DNA of 64,000 bases from Mesostigma viride (lineage: Eukaryota; Streptophyta; Mesostigmatophyceae; Mesostigmatales; Mesostigmataceae). The position numbers were made by a program, and so were the translations under genes. The stretch spans positions 2,269,521 through 2,333,520 of the forward strand of contig RPFO01000165.1 of the NCBI GenBank assembly GCA_009746045.1, written 5' to 3'. A model generated the notes under the pieces. The model had not been told where the DNA came from. It did not search any database and saw only the letters and a list, made by a program, of their open reading frames with translations. Shown here one piece after another: positions 10,046 to 20,841 of this stretch; positions within the stretch are counted from its first letter, which is position 1; every line of letters starts with the position of its first letter.

Positions 10046-10610
10046 TGTTACGTCCTAAACTTCTACCTCCACCTCTACCTCTACTGGGCCTGATACTACC
10101 TAAATTGGTCAGGCCTCCTCTACTCAAACCCCTAGCGAAAGACGAACGAGACGGAGCTGATCTCAATGCATTCACGTATGTGTTGCTATAATACGCCATA
10201 CAACCATTTACCCGAACCCGTTTATTCCAGGAATAGAGGAAGGAAACACACTACACTGCCATGACCCAAGCCTATATGTGTTAATTCATTTAACACACGC
10301 CGAGTGACCACACGAGGGGTGGAACGTGCATAAATGGTCACCAACGGTCCAACATGCTCGGGCCGACCTGGCCCTCGCATACAGATACACAGGCAGATGC
10401 ACAGGTGCACGCTGGTCCACTACATTCTACCAAAGGATAAGGACCACTAATAAAGTACGCGGCGCGGCGCCCCAAAAGCACCCACTGTACCACAGTACTG
10501 TTACGAGGACAATAGTGTCCCAGTTGGAACTACACGTAAACCTAGGAACAACCGAGGCAAAGGACCTAATTTACGTCCGTAACTACAACGAATTGTTACG
10601 CGACGTAACA
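10046..10610 (-). repeat. Gypsy-C 3' LTR
   Basis: 565 bp, matching 20272-20836 throughout by eye. Ends are TGTTACGTC / GACGTAACA, a 9-bp inverted repeat. On the element strand it directly follows a polypurine tract. Confidence 0.92.
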
Positions 10611-11073
10611 CCTCCCCCCCCACAAAGGTAGGGAGCCCTCTCCCTACGCACAGGGAGGAAACCAAGGGGTAGGAAACCTAATGCACCCAGCACACACCAA
10701 CACAATCGGCAGGCCATCCAAGATACAAAGCACCAATCATGTTACTCGGTTCCACCACCACGCCGGGTGGTATAGGGTTAGCCAGCACCAAGCCTGGTGG
10801 TAGGTTCCCCTAACTGCCTGGAACAGAGTCCTTGCCGGGGGGGACGGCACTGGGCAGGACACACAGAGTAAACAAACCAGTACTAAGGACCAAGAACGAC
10901 CAGTCAACTGGCCAGAATATGTGGGCGACTCTATATACCGGAGGGACAACACCCTCAGGTCGGGCCTAAGGCCCTCTATCTAGTTGCCATCCGTCTGGTA
11001 AGTGCCACGAGAGCCAGCAGAACATCCAGGTACGCCTGGTAGTGGGCCACATCATCGGCATTGTCATGCCTAT
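10611..11073 (-). other. Gypsy-C 3' untranslated region with polypurine tract
   Basis: On the element strand the run TGGGGGGGGAGG (complement of 10611-10622) touches the 3' LTR and is a good plus-strand primer site. The remainder, up to the ORF3 stop, has no supported gene. Confidence 0.75.
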
Positions 11074-13293
11074 CTACAGTGAGGAAAACATCGGCCCACA
11101 CGCCATCAGGAAAAGGCCCAGAAAGGCCCAGTAATACCTATGCTGCATGAGGACGACCTGGCCACGGGCCCAGTCCAGGAAACCACAGGCAAAGAGGCGT
11201 AGGAAAGGCTCGACCGCGATCAAACAGAGAGCCCGCAGGAGTAGGCGATGGTACCGGATCCGAGGGCGCAAACCCGTCGGGAAGAACAGATCCACCAGGG
11301 GCTCCACGTTAGACGGCCACATCCGGATGTGCCGAACCTCACGGGAGCGCCACCGACGAGCACACTGTCGCGACCCGAACGTCTGTAGGTAGTCGCTAGC
11401 CCGAGGAGGAGGATGGCCACGGGAGTCCAGACCCTGGCCCGGGATGGGCGCTGGACGACGGGAATCCCACTCCAGGATGGGCTGGAGAACCGTGCTGTAC
11501 GTGGCACCCGGCACCGCAGGAAACTCTACCATAAGGGCATCTGAGGCCATAATGCCCAGAGGCGGAGGGTAAGCCCACTGGAACCCACCGTAGGTGTCCA
11601 AGTCATTGTGACGCCTAGCCCAGCGATACAGAACACGCCGAACCAGGATCTCACCCTGGAACACAGGATCAGCTAAAATAACCATGTCGAAAGGAGGCCG
11701 ATCAGTCTCAATGGGTAGGCCACGGTCCCACGGCGCCCGACACACCTGGGAGAAGTCCCGTAGGACAAGGACGAAATGGCAAGCTCGGCGGAGGCGCGCG
11801 GCAGGTCACACTGTCGGCAGGCGAGCGCAGTCATCCCGTACCCAGGGACGGGCGTGTCGCGCGACTCCGGCGTCGCATGCACCACAGAAGGGGCCCGGTC
11901 CCGATCGCCCTGGGACAACTCCCGGAGGGAATCAGCAGCGCGGGTGGCGCGAGGATCAGGGCCGCTGGCCCGAACAACCGCAGCCAAAGACCGCGAGGAC
12001 GAAGGGGCAGGGGCCGAAGCAGGGGTAGGAACCGGCACAGACGCAGACGGCGCCGGTACAACAGGAGGTCGCGCCGGACCCGCTGCCGAAGGGGGTCGCG
12101 ACGGACCCGCCACCGCAGCTGGCGCTCCGGTCTCCGGTGGCGGCGCACCCTCAGGCCACATGTTGAAAACAGGGCCCGTAGGGACAGGCAATCCGGCATA
12201 AGACTGGTTACCGTCCAAGCTCCAGTCGGGCACCGGAATCCTCTGCGGGGGACCACCCTCCCAAAGCCTGGGAAGACCGCCCGTGTCGCTGAAGAAACCC
12301 CGCGTGGCTGCGATGGCGCTGCGGGCGGCCCGGAAGCGGCGACGGCGGGCGCGGCCGCTGGGGGGCGACTCGCGCAAGGCGCAGGTACGTCGGTCGCAGG
12401 CGCAGGGGCAGCCGGAGGCGTAGGAGCCGCAGCAACAGAGGAAACCGCAGCTACCGAGGGCTCGCACAGCGCAGGCGAAACCGTAGGCGCCGAGGCACCG
12501 AAGGGGTAGGGGGCACAGATACAACAGACACCCCACCTGGCGTGGCTGGAGCCTGCGCCTGGGCCGCCAAGAAGGCCCCGAATGCCGAGGTCAGGGACTG
12601 GATCTGGGCCTGCATCGCAGAAACAGTCGCCGAGAGATGATCAGGCTCGCGATCCAAGCCCAAAGGGGTAGGCTCCACAGACACGTGCGGGTCGACCGTG
12701 GTGAAGACGGGACAGGGGAAGGAGCCGACACGGAGGAGGAGGACGCTGCACTTGAGGCAGAATACTCTGGCGTGTACTGCGCCTCGACTGGTGCGTCCGT
12801 AGGGGAAGGGTCGCCAACTGCTACCCCGCTGACTGGTCCGCGATTCCATGAACTCGACCGCCCGTAGGAGGTCACAGGGGTGTCATCTACATCTGCCTCG
12901 CCCTCGCCCGGAAGCCAAGGGAACACCTCCCGTAGGCAGGAGCGGCCCACAGGGGTAGACAGGTAGGAAAACACCCGGGGGCACTGAAGGACAGCGGCTA
13001 TCTGCCCAAGGCTGGACAGCGGGAGCCACATCCTAAAAGACAATGCCCGGCATCGTCGAACCCATGCACGACTAGCTTTGCGGATCATCGGGGTCCGGGC
13101 CGAACCACGAGACCCCAAAGAGGGCAGCCCTGACTAAAGCCGCATGATGAGCCTGGAGGGCAGGCTGAACGAGGCCACCCGGATAACTGGAACGTGACAC
13201 CCAGCGGCCCGGAAGGGCCTCGAAGTAGAGCTCTGGGTCCGGTGGTGGAGGGGAAGGCGGCCGGCTCTCCGACGGAGGGGTAGGATCAGCCAT
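11074..13293 (-). pseudogene. Gypsy-C ORF3, unidentified protein after integrase
   Basis: About 2.2 kb between integrase and the 3' LTR has coding character on the element strand, but changes frame several times. A start is likely at the ATG 13293-13291, giving a Pro-rich N-terminus (MADPTPPSES). The signal continues through a Ser/Pro/Ala-rich middle (about 13100-11850) to a well-ordered C-terminal stretch (11745-11074) with many Trp, Tyr and Arg residues and a hydrophobic end. I do not recognise the family. It could be an env-like or accessory protein, but no clear signal peptide or glycoprotein pattern is seen. The GC-rich Arg-rich frame on the plus strand here is probably a shadow. Confidence 0.5.
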
Positions 13294-13476
13294 GATGGCT
13301 GCGGAGGGGAGGGGACAACCAACCACCCACCAACAGCAGGAATACGATAAGGGAGGGGCAGGTTGCCAGCTAGAGCTGGTGTAGGGTTTTGTAGTCCTGC
13401 AACAAGCGGCTACAACCATCTAACTCACTCTCCGTGTACCATACTTTATCTACCTCACTACGAGCATACATCCATT

Positions 13477-14892
13477 TCACCTTATACTGGCGCTGGGTAC
13501 CGCGGCCCTTTTTAATATCTCTATGGGCCACGATACCTCTACCTCGTCTTCTACCTCACCAGTGTCAGGGTTATGCTCTAAAGGGGCAGGAGCTAGTTCT
13601 CTACCAGCGAACGTGCTTTGGTGATAAAGCTTCAGCTGGCTTCTATGGAAGGTGTTAGAATGTGTCTGCCAAGAGGTAGGGATATCTATTTTATATAAGA
13701 AATTACCTACTCTAGACAACACACGGAAGGGTCCTAAGAAGGCGGGCCTAAGTTTCACTTTAAGTTCTGCTTCGAACTTGTGAGCAAAACGGCCAACACG
13801 GGGGCCTTCTACTAAGACTAAATCTCCTATATCTATTTCAGGCGCTCTTCTATCTAAGGAGGCACGCAACCTAGCAAGGTACTTGGCCTGAGCCTTTTGG
13901 TACCCTGAAATGCGTGATCATGTGCATTTTTCATTTTATCTAGCAAGGCCTGCACACCTTCTACGGTATCCCGGGACACATCGTCCCTGTCCCGTAAAGG
14001 ACTAGCTAAGAGAGAGGTAGGAGTAAGAGGCTGTCTACCAGTATCTAGGAAGAAAGGCGTATAGCCATGCGCAGCCTGAGGGCAATTGTTAAGGGAGAAC
14101 TCTACCAAGCATAGATAATCCTCCCAATCACTCCCGAGCCGTTAACATAGTGCCTCAGCGCTTCTTCCACTACCCTATTAAGACGCTCTACTAGATGAGA
14201 GGAGGAGGAGTGATAGGCAGTACCGAACGTAACCTTGGTACCGATAGCAGCGAAAAACTGCTGCCAAAAGTCAGAGGTAAATAGCTTATCTTTATCACTA
14301 ATAAACTGCCTACTCAAACCATGATATCTATAGACGTTATTAAGGTATAGGCGTGCGCAATCGCGTGCGGTGAGTTCTAAGGGACACGGCACGAGATGAC
14401 ACATACGAGTAAAACGATCTACGAAAACAAGGATCTGGGCGTTACCTCTATCATTCTTCCTAAAAGGTCCTACAAAATCCATCATAATAGAGTCCCACGG
14501 CATGATGGGATCAGGTAGGGTCCTAGGTTCTGCTATCTGTCCTACATTGTTGGGTTTCATCTCCTGGCAAGATTGACAGGTTCTAACATACTCATCTACA
14601 TCCTTAAAAGGGAAGGCCAGTAGTAAGAGCGGGCTACTAGGTCCCGTACCCGTTTACCACCCTGATGAGCAGCTAAGTCATGCAACTCAAAGAGCAAGGA
14701 GGAGCGACAGATAGGAGGGACATACAGGCGCCATTGAGGGGGAGAATCTGCTATCTGCACATATAAAAACCCACCTACAAATTTACAAGGGTGCTTGCCT
14801 AATTGTTGGGGATGGGCAGCAATGGCAGCTAAAGCTTCCGGCTCAGTGGCCGTAAATCTACTAATAAGGCGTTCAAGATCAGAGGTAGGCAT
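13477..14892 (-). pseudogene. Gypsy-C integrase (frameshifted)
   Basis: Integrase in at least four frame segments. The zinc-binding region lies at 14892-14596 (HDLAAHQGGKRVRDLV). The catalytic core lies at 14560-14102, with Asp in MMDFVGPF, Asp in FISDKDKLF and Glu in SSSHLVERLNRVV, fitting D,D35E. The C-terminal region lies at 13869-13477 with a GPF/Y-type module (FLGPFRVL). Breaks near 14590, 14105 and 13860 look like small indels. No chromodomain was recognised; ORF3 follows after about 180 bp. Confidence 0.8.
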
Positions 14893-15002
14893 CGCTACAG
14901 AGGTATCCAGAACAGGTTTAAAGAGGTCTCCTACCGCCTTGCCAAAGAGAAGGGGAGGTCCTAGAGGGACTATGTTATCATAAGACTTTCCTGACCTAGT
15001 CG

Positions 15003-16836
15003 CTATATGGCTAAGCGGTATAGAAATTTTATTTTTCCCCTCCCCCCCACCGAGACCACAGGAAGGGCCTCACACGGGAGAGAGAGTCCTACGTGAGAAA
15101 GGAGATCAGGCATGCGAACAGCTGTATGAAAGAGATAGGCATAGGATTCATCATCAGGTAGTTCACCATAAGGGGTTACACCCATAGTAGTAGGAACTAG
15201 AGTAGTATTGAGAACATCCAAGTCCTCGAAAAAGGAGTAATCTGCGCGACGGGAGAGTGCATCTGGTACTATGTTATCTACACCCTTAACATACTGAAGT
15301 TTAAAAGGGGAAAACTGTGCTAAAAACTCCATCCAGCGCGCTTGACGAGGGGTAAGGTTGGGTTGAGAGAAGATGGGTAAGGGGACGGTGATCCGTCTGG
15401 ATAACTAATCTATAAGGATCTATCTCACAGGGTTCATTCAGGCAAACATCAAATTGGGCACCTTTAAGAAAGTGCTGCCACGCGTGGCAACAATACACCA
15501 CCGCTAAGAGTTCCTGCTGGTGTACGGGATAGTTACGCTCCGCAGGGAGCATTGTCCTAGAGATATACTCAATTGGCTGTAAGCCCTGACCCTGATCCTG
15601 GAGAAGGACGCCCCCTATAGCTACCTTACTAGCGTCTGTAGCTACCACAAAGGGTTTAGTAGTATCCGGTAGGATGAGTACGGGAGGAGAGAGGAGTAGG
15701 GATTTTAGACACTGAAAAGCCGACTGACACTCACTACTCCAAACAAAGGGGATATCTTTCTTTAATAAATGATTGATAGGGGCTGCTATAGTTGCGAAAC
15801 GCGGGATAAAACGCCTATAGTAAGAGGCAATCCCTAGGAAACTACGTACACCTTTAACGTCGGTAGGGGTAGGCCATTCCTGAATTGACTTAGTTTTATC
15901 CGGGTCGGTAGCGACCCCGGCATCTGACAAGACGTGTCCTAAAAATGGTACACTCCTACCAGAACGAACTTTAGCACGGCGAGCCCACAAAGAATTTTCA
16001 GCCATTATTTCTAATACTTTCTTTAAATCACGTAGGTGCGTTTCAAAATCAGGAGAGTAAATAAGGATATCATCTAAGTAAGCTTGAGCACAAGAACGAT
16101 CGTGCTCAGATAAAGAAACAGAGGAGAAGGAAGGATCCTTTAAATCAGATGACACTTGAGGAAGGTGAGAATTACCCATAACAGGTCTAAGCACTTCATT
16201 CATTAACATTTGAAAAGAGGCAGGAGAGTTACAGAGTCCCATAGCCGCTACTCTAAACTGGTAATGACCAAAAGGGGTAGCAAAGGCGGTTTTATGGCAA
16301 TCCTCAGGCGCTATACGCAGCTGCCAAAAACCATCCGCACAATCCAGTACCGTGAAACAGGTGGAACCTTTAACCTTATTAAATATATCATCAATACGAG
16401 GTAGAGGGTATTTAGACTTCACAGTAATATCATTTAACTTCCTATAATCAGTAACTAGGCGAAACTTGCCATTTGGCTTAGGAACTAACAGGACACCAGC
16501 TGAGTAGGGGGAGTTACTAGGCTCTATCAATCCTGCTTCTAATAGTGACACTAAAATCTGTTTTAGTTCCTTTAATTCGGTAGGGCCCATTCTATACATC
16601 GGAGAGTGCGTAGGAACTGCACCGTCCTTGATAACTACACGGTGTAAAACAGAACGAGGAGGAGGATAAGAAGGAGTCTTTTCTTCAAAAACTTTTGAGG
16701 AATCTATCACAGCCATGTATCTTACTATTTCATTTTCAGTAAATCCCACTCCTATTGTATCCACTGTGTTTACATCTATATCCACACTATTATTAGGATA
16801 GGTATCTCCTGTACTTCTAACTGAAGGAACATACAT
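15003..16836 (-). pseudogene. Gypsy-C reverse transcriptase and RNase H
   Basis: The main frame (16836-15301) encodes a Ty3/Gypsy reverse transcriptase with LVTDYRKLN, LDCADGFWQ and an active site YLDDILIYS at residues about 253-256. The RNase H domain follows (FVVATDASK, ISRTMLPAE). A run of about 25 extra residues lies just before YLDD, where related enzymes have a short link. A one-base break near 15340 moves the RNase H tail to a second frame (15332-15003), which holds the typical VDNIVPDALSR box. The RT frame overlaps the protease frame by about 60 bp and lies in the -1 frame relative to it. Confidence 0.85.
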
Positions 16837-17369
16837 AATAGGTATCCATATTCCTTTAGTTCAGATCGCAATTCATCATTGGACATTAATACTTCAGGTA
16901 TAGGTCTTACAGGAGGATCAACAGGTGTAGGAGGAGTAATATCTACCAAGGATAAATTTTCTAATCTATAATGACGTTCCGGTACCCAGTAAGAGCTATC
17001 TGGAAACCAAATGACCATGGTATCATAATTAATAGTAATCTTATTATCCTGGTGCCAATCTAATCCTAGTAATACATCAGCTGTAGTGATAGGGCCTATA
17101 GTGGCCGTCAGGTTGACAGTACGTCCTTGTATGACCAGGGGAAGGGACACCGTACCCGGGGAATGACTGGTGCGACCGTCAGCATAATGGACAGTGACAG
17201 TTTTGGTGTGAGGGATAGGGACTAGTCCTAAACGCCTAACTAGGGCCTCGCTCACAAAGGAGCTAGCCGCACCGCTATCCACTAACACAGAGACGTTCAA
17301 AAGTTCATCAGCATGCAAGAAGGGGTCTACAACAGTATGGGGAACGGTTAAGCCACCATTCAAAAACAT
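16776..17369 (-). CDS. Gypsy-C aspartic protease
   Basis: Retropepsin with the active-site motif VLVDSGAASSF near residues 29-39 and a second conserved block VLLGLDW near residue 99. This Asp-Ser-Gly form is usual in Gypsy elements. It cleaves the Gag and Pol polyproteins in the particle. It lies between gag and RT in the normal Gypsy order. The start is uncertain, since expression is probably by frameshift from gag rather than from its own ATG. Confidence 0.8.
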   Translation of the reverse strand: MFLNGGLTVPHTVVDPFLHADELLNVSVLVDSGAASSFVSEALVRRLGLVPIPHTKTVTVHYADGRTSHSPGTVSLPLVIQGRTVNLTATIGPITTADVLLGLDWHQDNKITINYDTMVIWFPDSSYWVPERHYRLENLSLVDITPPTPVDPPVRPIPEVLMSNDELRSELKEYGYLLCMFLQLEVQEIPILIIVWI

Positions 17370-17475
17370 AAGAGGACGGACACGTAGTGGTAGGGATGAT
17401 TCAGCTCCTACAGAGGTTATAAAAACAGGCAGGCAAAAATTATTATCTGGGGTACTATCTAAGGACCTGTCCAGG

Positions 17476-19214
17476 TTACCCCCGGCTGACAGGCCTACTG
17501 TTCCCCCTCCCCCCCAAATCCATAGGAACTAACCCCGAAGAAGACCCTGGCGAAAAAGCCACTGCTGGAGGGTCACGAGGGAGCGAAGAGGGTGCGGGAG
17601 CCTGATTATCATAGGGGAACCCTGGGGGTCCTGTCTGCACAGCATTCAGCCTACTAGGGGTAGCTGAGGGAATGCGTCCTGGAGTGGGACGAATAGGAGC
17701 ACGCTGAGGGGTACGAGGAGGGCGAGCGTCGGGATGAGGGGGAGCACCCGAAAGGAACTTGGGGCACTCACGTTTAAGATGACCTACTTCCTTACAATGA
17801 TAGCATGTGATATGAGAGACATCCAGAGCTGAAAGGTCAGTAACGCAAATATCTAATTCTTCTACATAGGAGTTCTCCTCCTCAGGGGTAAGGCTAATAT
17901 TATTAATACGGGAACGGGTAGGAAGAGAAGGAGTGGTGAAGAAATCTGCTACTCGTAAGAGATGCTGACGCACATGCTTGAGGGGCAGATCAGTAAAACG
18001 GTAGGCAGAGAACTGGCGCTTTACTTCACGTAATAAGGGTCTACTGAGGCCTTGTAGGAAGCGAGCACGTACTTCTGCGCCCGACAAATCCCTAATTCGT
18101 ACCATCTGTGCATCAAATTCTTTCATATACTCCTTAAACGATTTAGTACCCTGCTGCAAGGTACCAAAGGCTAATCTATCCTGCCAATCTGCATCAGGAG
18201 GGACTAAATGGTTCTCTAAACGCTTAAACAATTCTGCTACTGAGTTAGGGTAGGCATGAGAGGCCAAAGACTCACACTGGATGAGGTTAGCAAGCTCAGG
18301 AGTAATACAGGTAGTAAGATAGTGAGGGACTAGTACAGCATCAGAGAGACGCCATCTATTATGATTTTGCCACGACTCTGTATTCTGGGTAAGCAACATA
18401 ATAAAAGTGAAAAACTGTTGAGGGGTAGACTTAACATCCAACTTGGGTAGGTTAGCAAAGAGGGGAAGAGCAGGGGGCTTAGGGGGATTAGAAGGGTCAG
18501 ATTTACCCATAGGGCCACTGTCTTCCACTGCTACATACGAGGGATAGAAAGAAGGAAGAGGAAAGGTTTTGGATAGGGGTCTAGAAGGGGCCACCGTTTC
18601 AGGATGGTGCCCATAGGAGAAGGGAACAGTATATTGCTCACAAAGGGAGGAGTAGGCAAAATGATCATAGTTTCTGTCATCTAGGGGCATGGTGCTGAAA
18701 TCACTATTAACTTCTAAATCAGCCACACGGGTAGGGACCTGGGCAGCCTCGTAGGCCGTATCAGGGTAGGACCAAGAAGCAGGGGGATAAAAGGGAACTG
18801 CACTAGGGCGACCAGAAGGGCCGACAGGGGCAGGGGTACGACCCGTGTTAAAAGCAGGGATGGAAGGCACAGGGTGGGAGGAGGTCTAGAAGCATTGTCA
18901 GGGAGTGAGGACCTAATTGAAGGTTGAGCCAAGGTTGCAGGAGGGGCAGGGGCCTGGTTCATAGCAAAAGAGGGTTCATCACTAAATCTGACACGTTGTT
19001 CAAAGGTAGGTGGGGTAATTGAGGGACGACGGCGACCACCAGCAACAGGAGAAGGAGGTGAGGTACGCAGATTACCTTGAGGAGTGAGATGGTGCACCGT
19101 TTCCAAGGAGTCCCGTCGGTTACCACGAGTATTGTTATTGTTATTAGTATTATTATTATTAGTAGTAGTAGTATTGGTAGGTATAGGCGACATATCTCCA
19201 CCCACTGGATCCAT
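17476..19214 (-). pseudogene. Gypsy-C gag (one frame break)
   Basis: The likely start is the ATG at 19214, giving an N-terminus with Thr/Asn repeats. The frame shifts near 18880, and the main part runs to 17476. The central part has the helical capsid pattern of a retrotransposon Gag (FKEYMKEFDAQMVRIRDLSG). Near its residue 370 it has a zinc knuckle CYHCKEVGHLKREC (CX2CX4HX4C). It packages the element RNA and forms the particle. A Pro-rich tail follows the knuckle. Confidence 0.85.
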
Positions 19215-19337
19215 CTTTAATTAAGTAAAGGAAAGAAAACAACAAACGTTGCCTTAAGAAAGGAATAGGAATCTGAATTGAAGCAATAAAGGAAAAAGGA
19301 AAAACCTTGAATGTCTTAAGCAAAGAAACAATTAAAA

Positions 19338-19732
19338 TCAATCCTTTTTAACCACAGTAATGGATAGGGAACCAAACTCTACTAAGGTGAGAGGAGTATC
19401 TGAGCTAGATGAGGATGCAGCCCGTTTAGGGGGAGAAGAAGGAGGAGTAGCAAAAACTAAGGCTTCTACTGGAGGACGACCCTGAGGAATAGAACGTACA
19501 TGTAGGCCTAAATCTGATTCACTATGGTCTATCAGGAATTGCTGAGCTTCTTCAAAGGTAACAAATTTCTTATACCTAACTACGTTATATGTACGTTTTG
19601 CACTATCTTCCTAGCATCTGACCAAGAAAGGAAAATGGCTGACCATTGAGGGGTAATAACTACGTAATATTTGGCTAAGCTATTGTCACTGGACGAATGG
19701 GAAGGAGCAGTAAAAACACGACGCTGGCTCAT
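19338..19732 (-). pseudogene. Gypsy-C ORF0: RNase H1-type hybrid-binding (Cauli_VI-like) domain
   Basis: A small frame upstream of gag begins at the ATG 19732-19730, breaks near 19600, and resumes to a stop at 19340-19338, about 131 codons in all. The two halves carry the hallmarks of the hybrid-binding domain of RNase H1, also found in caulimovirus P6. The first half has KYYVV, then IFLSW, then a DARK helix. The second half has YKKFVTFEEAQQFL. A Ser/Pro-rich tail follows. That domain binds RNA-DNA hybrids or RNA. Its use here is unknown; help in reverse transcription, RNA binding or translation of downstream ORFs are options. The ATG overlaps the stop of an upstream open frame as ATGA. Confidence 0.6.
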
Positions 19733-20271
19733 GGTAACGCACCTGGTGGGTCTTGTGGCGTCACGCTAGCAGTAGGAGGAGTAGGCGACTTATCTGGTTG
19801 ATCTGGAGCACCGAAAGCAGCACGAGGGCGGCAATAGTCCAGCGCTCGTCCTAAAATCAGCGACCAGTCCCTCTGCGGGTGCGGCCGTCTAAATAAAACA
19901 GCAGCACGAAGGAAAAGGTATAGTCTACCACGACGCTACTCGTCTCACTGTTGCCGAACCAAACAATTATCCTCTGTCTACGACAGGAAGAGAATTATCC
20001 TCTATCTACGACAGGAAGAAAACTTGCGCAGGAAAACAAGGCGAAGGAGCTATCTACGAAAGGGTTTATCCGCTACGAGCAGGTCTAGCATCTAGGCAGA
20101 TCGTGTCCCGAACCGGGCAGCACTACTCTCCCAGCTTGACGGCGACCCGCCCATTACCTGTCAAGAAAGTGTCGACTTCGTATCCCTGGACGCGGAAGGG
20201 TTCTTGCAAAGGCGTATGTGACAAAGGACCGTCGTCTCATTCTCTACCTACGAAAGTTCCTCCGGAACCAT
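19733..20271 (-). other. Gypsy-C leader
   Basis: Between the 5' LTR and ORF0. One base after the LTR, on the element strand, comes TGGTTCCGGAGGAAC, a candidate tRNA primer-binding site because it begins TGG. A minus-strand open frame without an ATG (about 19935-19731) ends with a TGA that overlaps the ORF0 ATG. Its composition looks coding, but I cannot identify it. Confidence 0.5.
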
Positions 20272-20836
20272 TGTTACGTCCTAAACTTCTACCTCCACCT
20301 CTACCTCTACTGGGCCTGATACTACCTAAATTGGTCAGGCCTCCTCTACTCAAACCCCTAGCGAAAGACGAACGAGACGGAGCTGATCTCAATGCATTCA
20401 CGTATGTGTTGCTATAATACGCCATACAACCATTTACCCGAACCCGTTTATTCCAGGAATAGAGGAAGGAAACACACTACACTGCCATGACCCAAGCCTA
20501 TATGTGTTAATTCATTTAACACACGCCGAGTGACCACACGAGGGGTGGAACGTGCATAAATGGTCACCAACGGTCCAACATGCTCGGGCCGACCTGGCCC
20601 TCGCATACAGATACACAGGCAGATGCACAGGTGCACGCTGGTCCACTACATTCTACCAAAGGATAAGGACCACTAATAAAGTACGCGGCGCGGCGCCCCA
20701 AAAGCACCCACTGTACCACAGTACTGTTACGAGGACAATAGTGTCCCAGTTGGAACTACACGTAAACCTAGGAACAACCGAGGCAAAGGACCTAATTTAC
20801 GTCCGTAACTACAACGAATTGTTACGCGACGTAACA
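20272..20836 (-). repeat. Gypsy-C 5' LTR
   Basis: 565 bp, same ends and sequence as 10046-10610. It is followed on the plus strand by the TGATG duplication and Copia-A pol. Confidence 0.92.
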
Positions 20837-20841
20837 TGATG

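Larger units (their letters stand above)
10046..20836 (-). mobile_element. Gypsy-C, complete element with identical-length LTRs
   Basis: A 10.8-kb LTR element on the minus strand, bounded by 565-bp LTRs that start TGTTACGTC and end GACGTAACA. Target duplication is TGATG at 10041-10045 and 20837-20841. Order on the element strand is 5' LTR, leader, ORF0, gag, protease, RT-RNase H, integrase, ORF3, polypurine tract, 3' LTR. Ty3/Gypsy assignment rests on RT before integrase and a YLDD active site. The LTRs look identical by eye, so the insertion is young, yet most genes contain one-base frame breaks. Either a defective copy was mobilised by a relative, or some breaks are assembly errors. Confidence 0.9.

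Noticed and set aside
11877-12509. Arg-rich 210-codon frame on the plus strand
   Set aside because: It lies opposite the coding-like ORF3 of Gypsy-C and looks like a GC-rich antisense shadow with low-complexity Arg.
13434-13658. Plus-strand frame at the end of Gypsy-C integrase
   Set aside because: Antisense to the integrase GPF/Y region.
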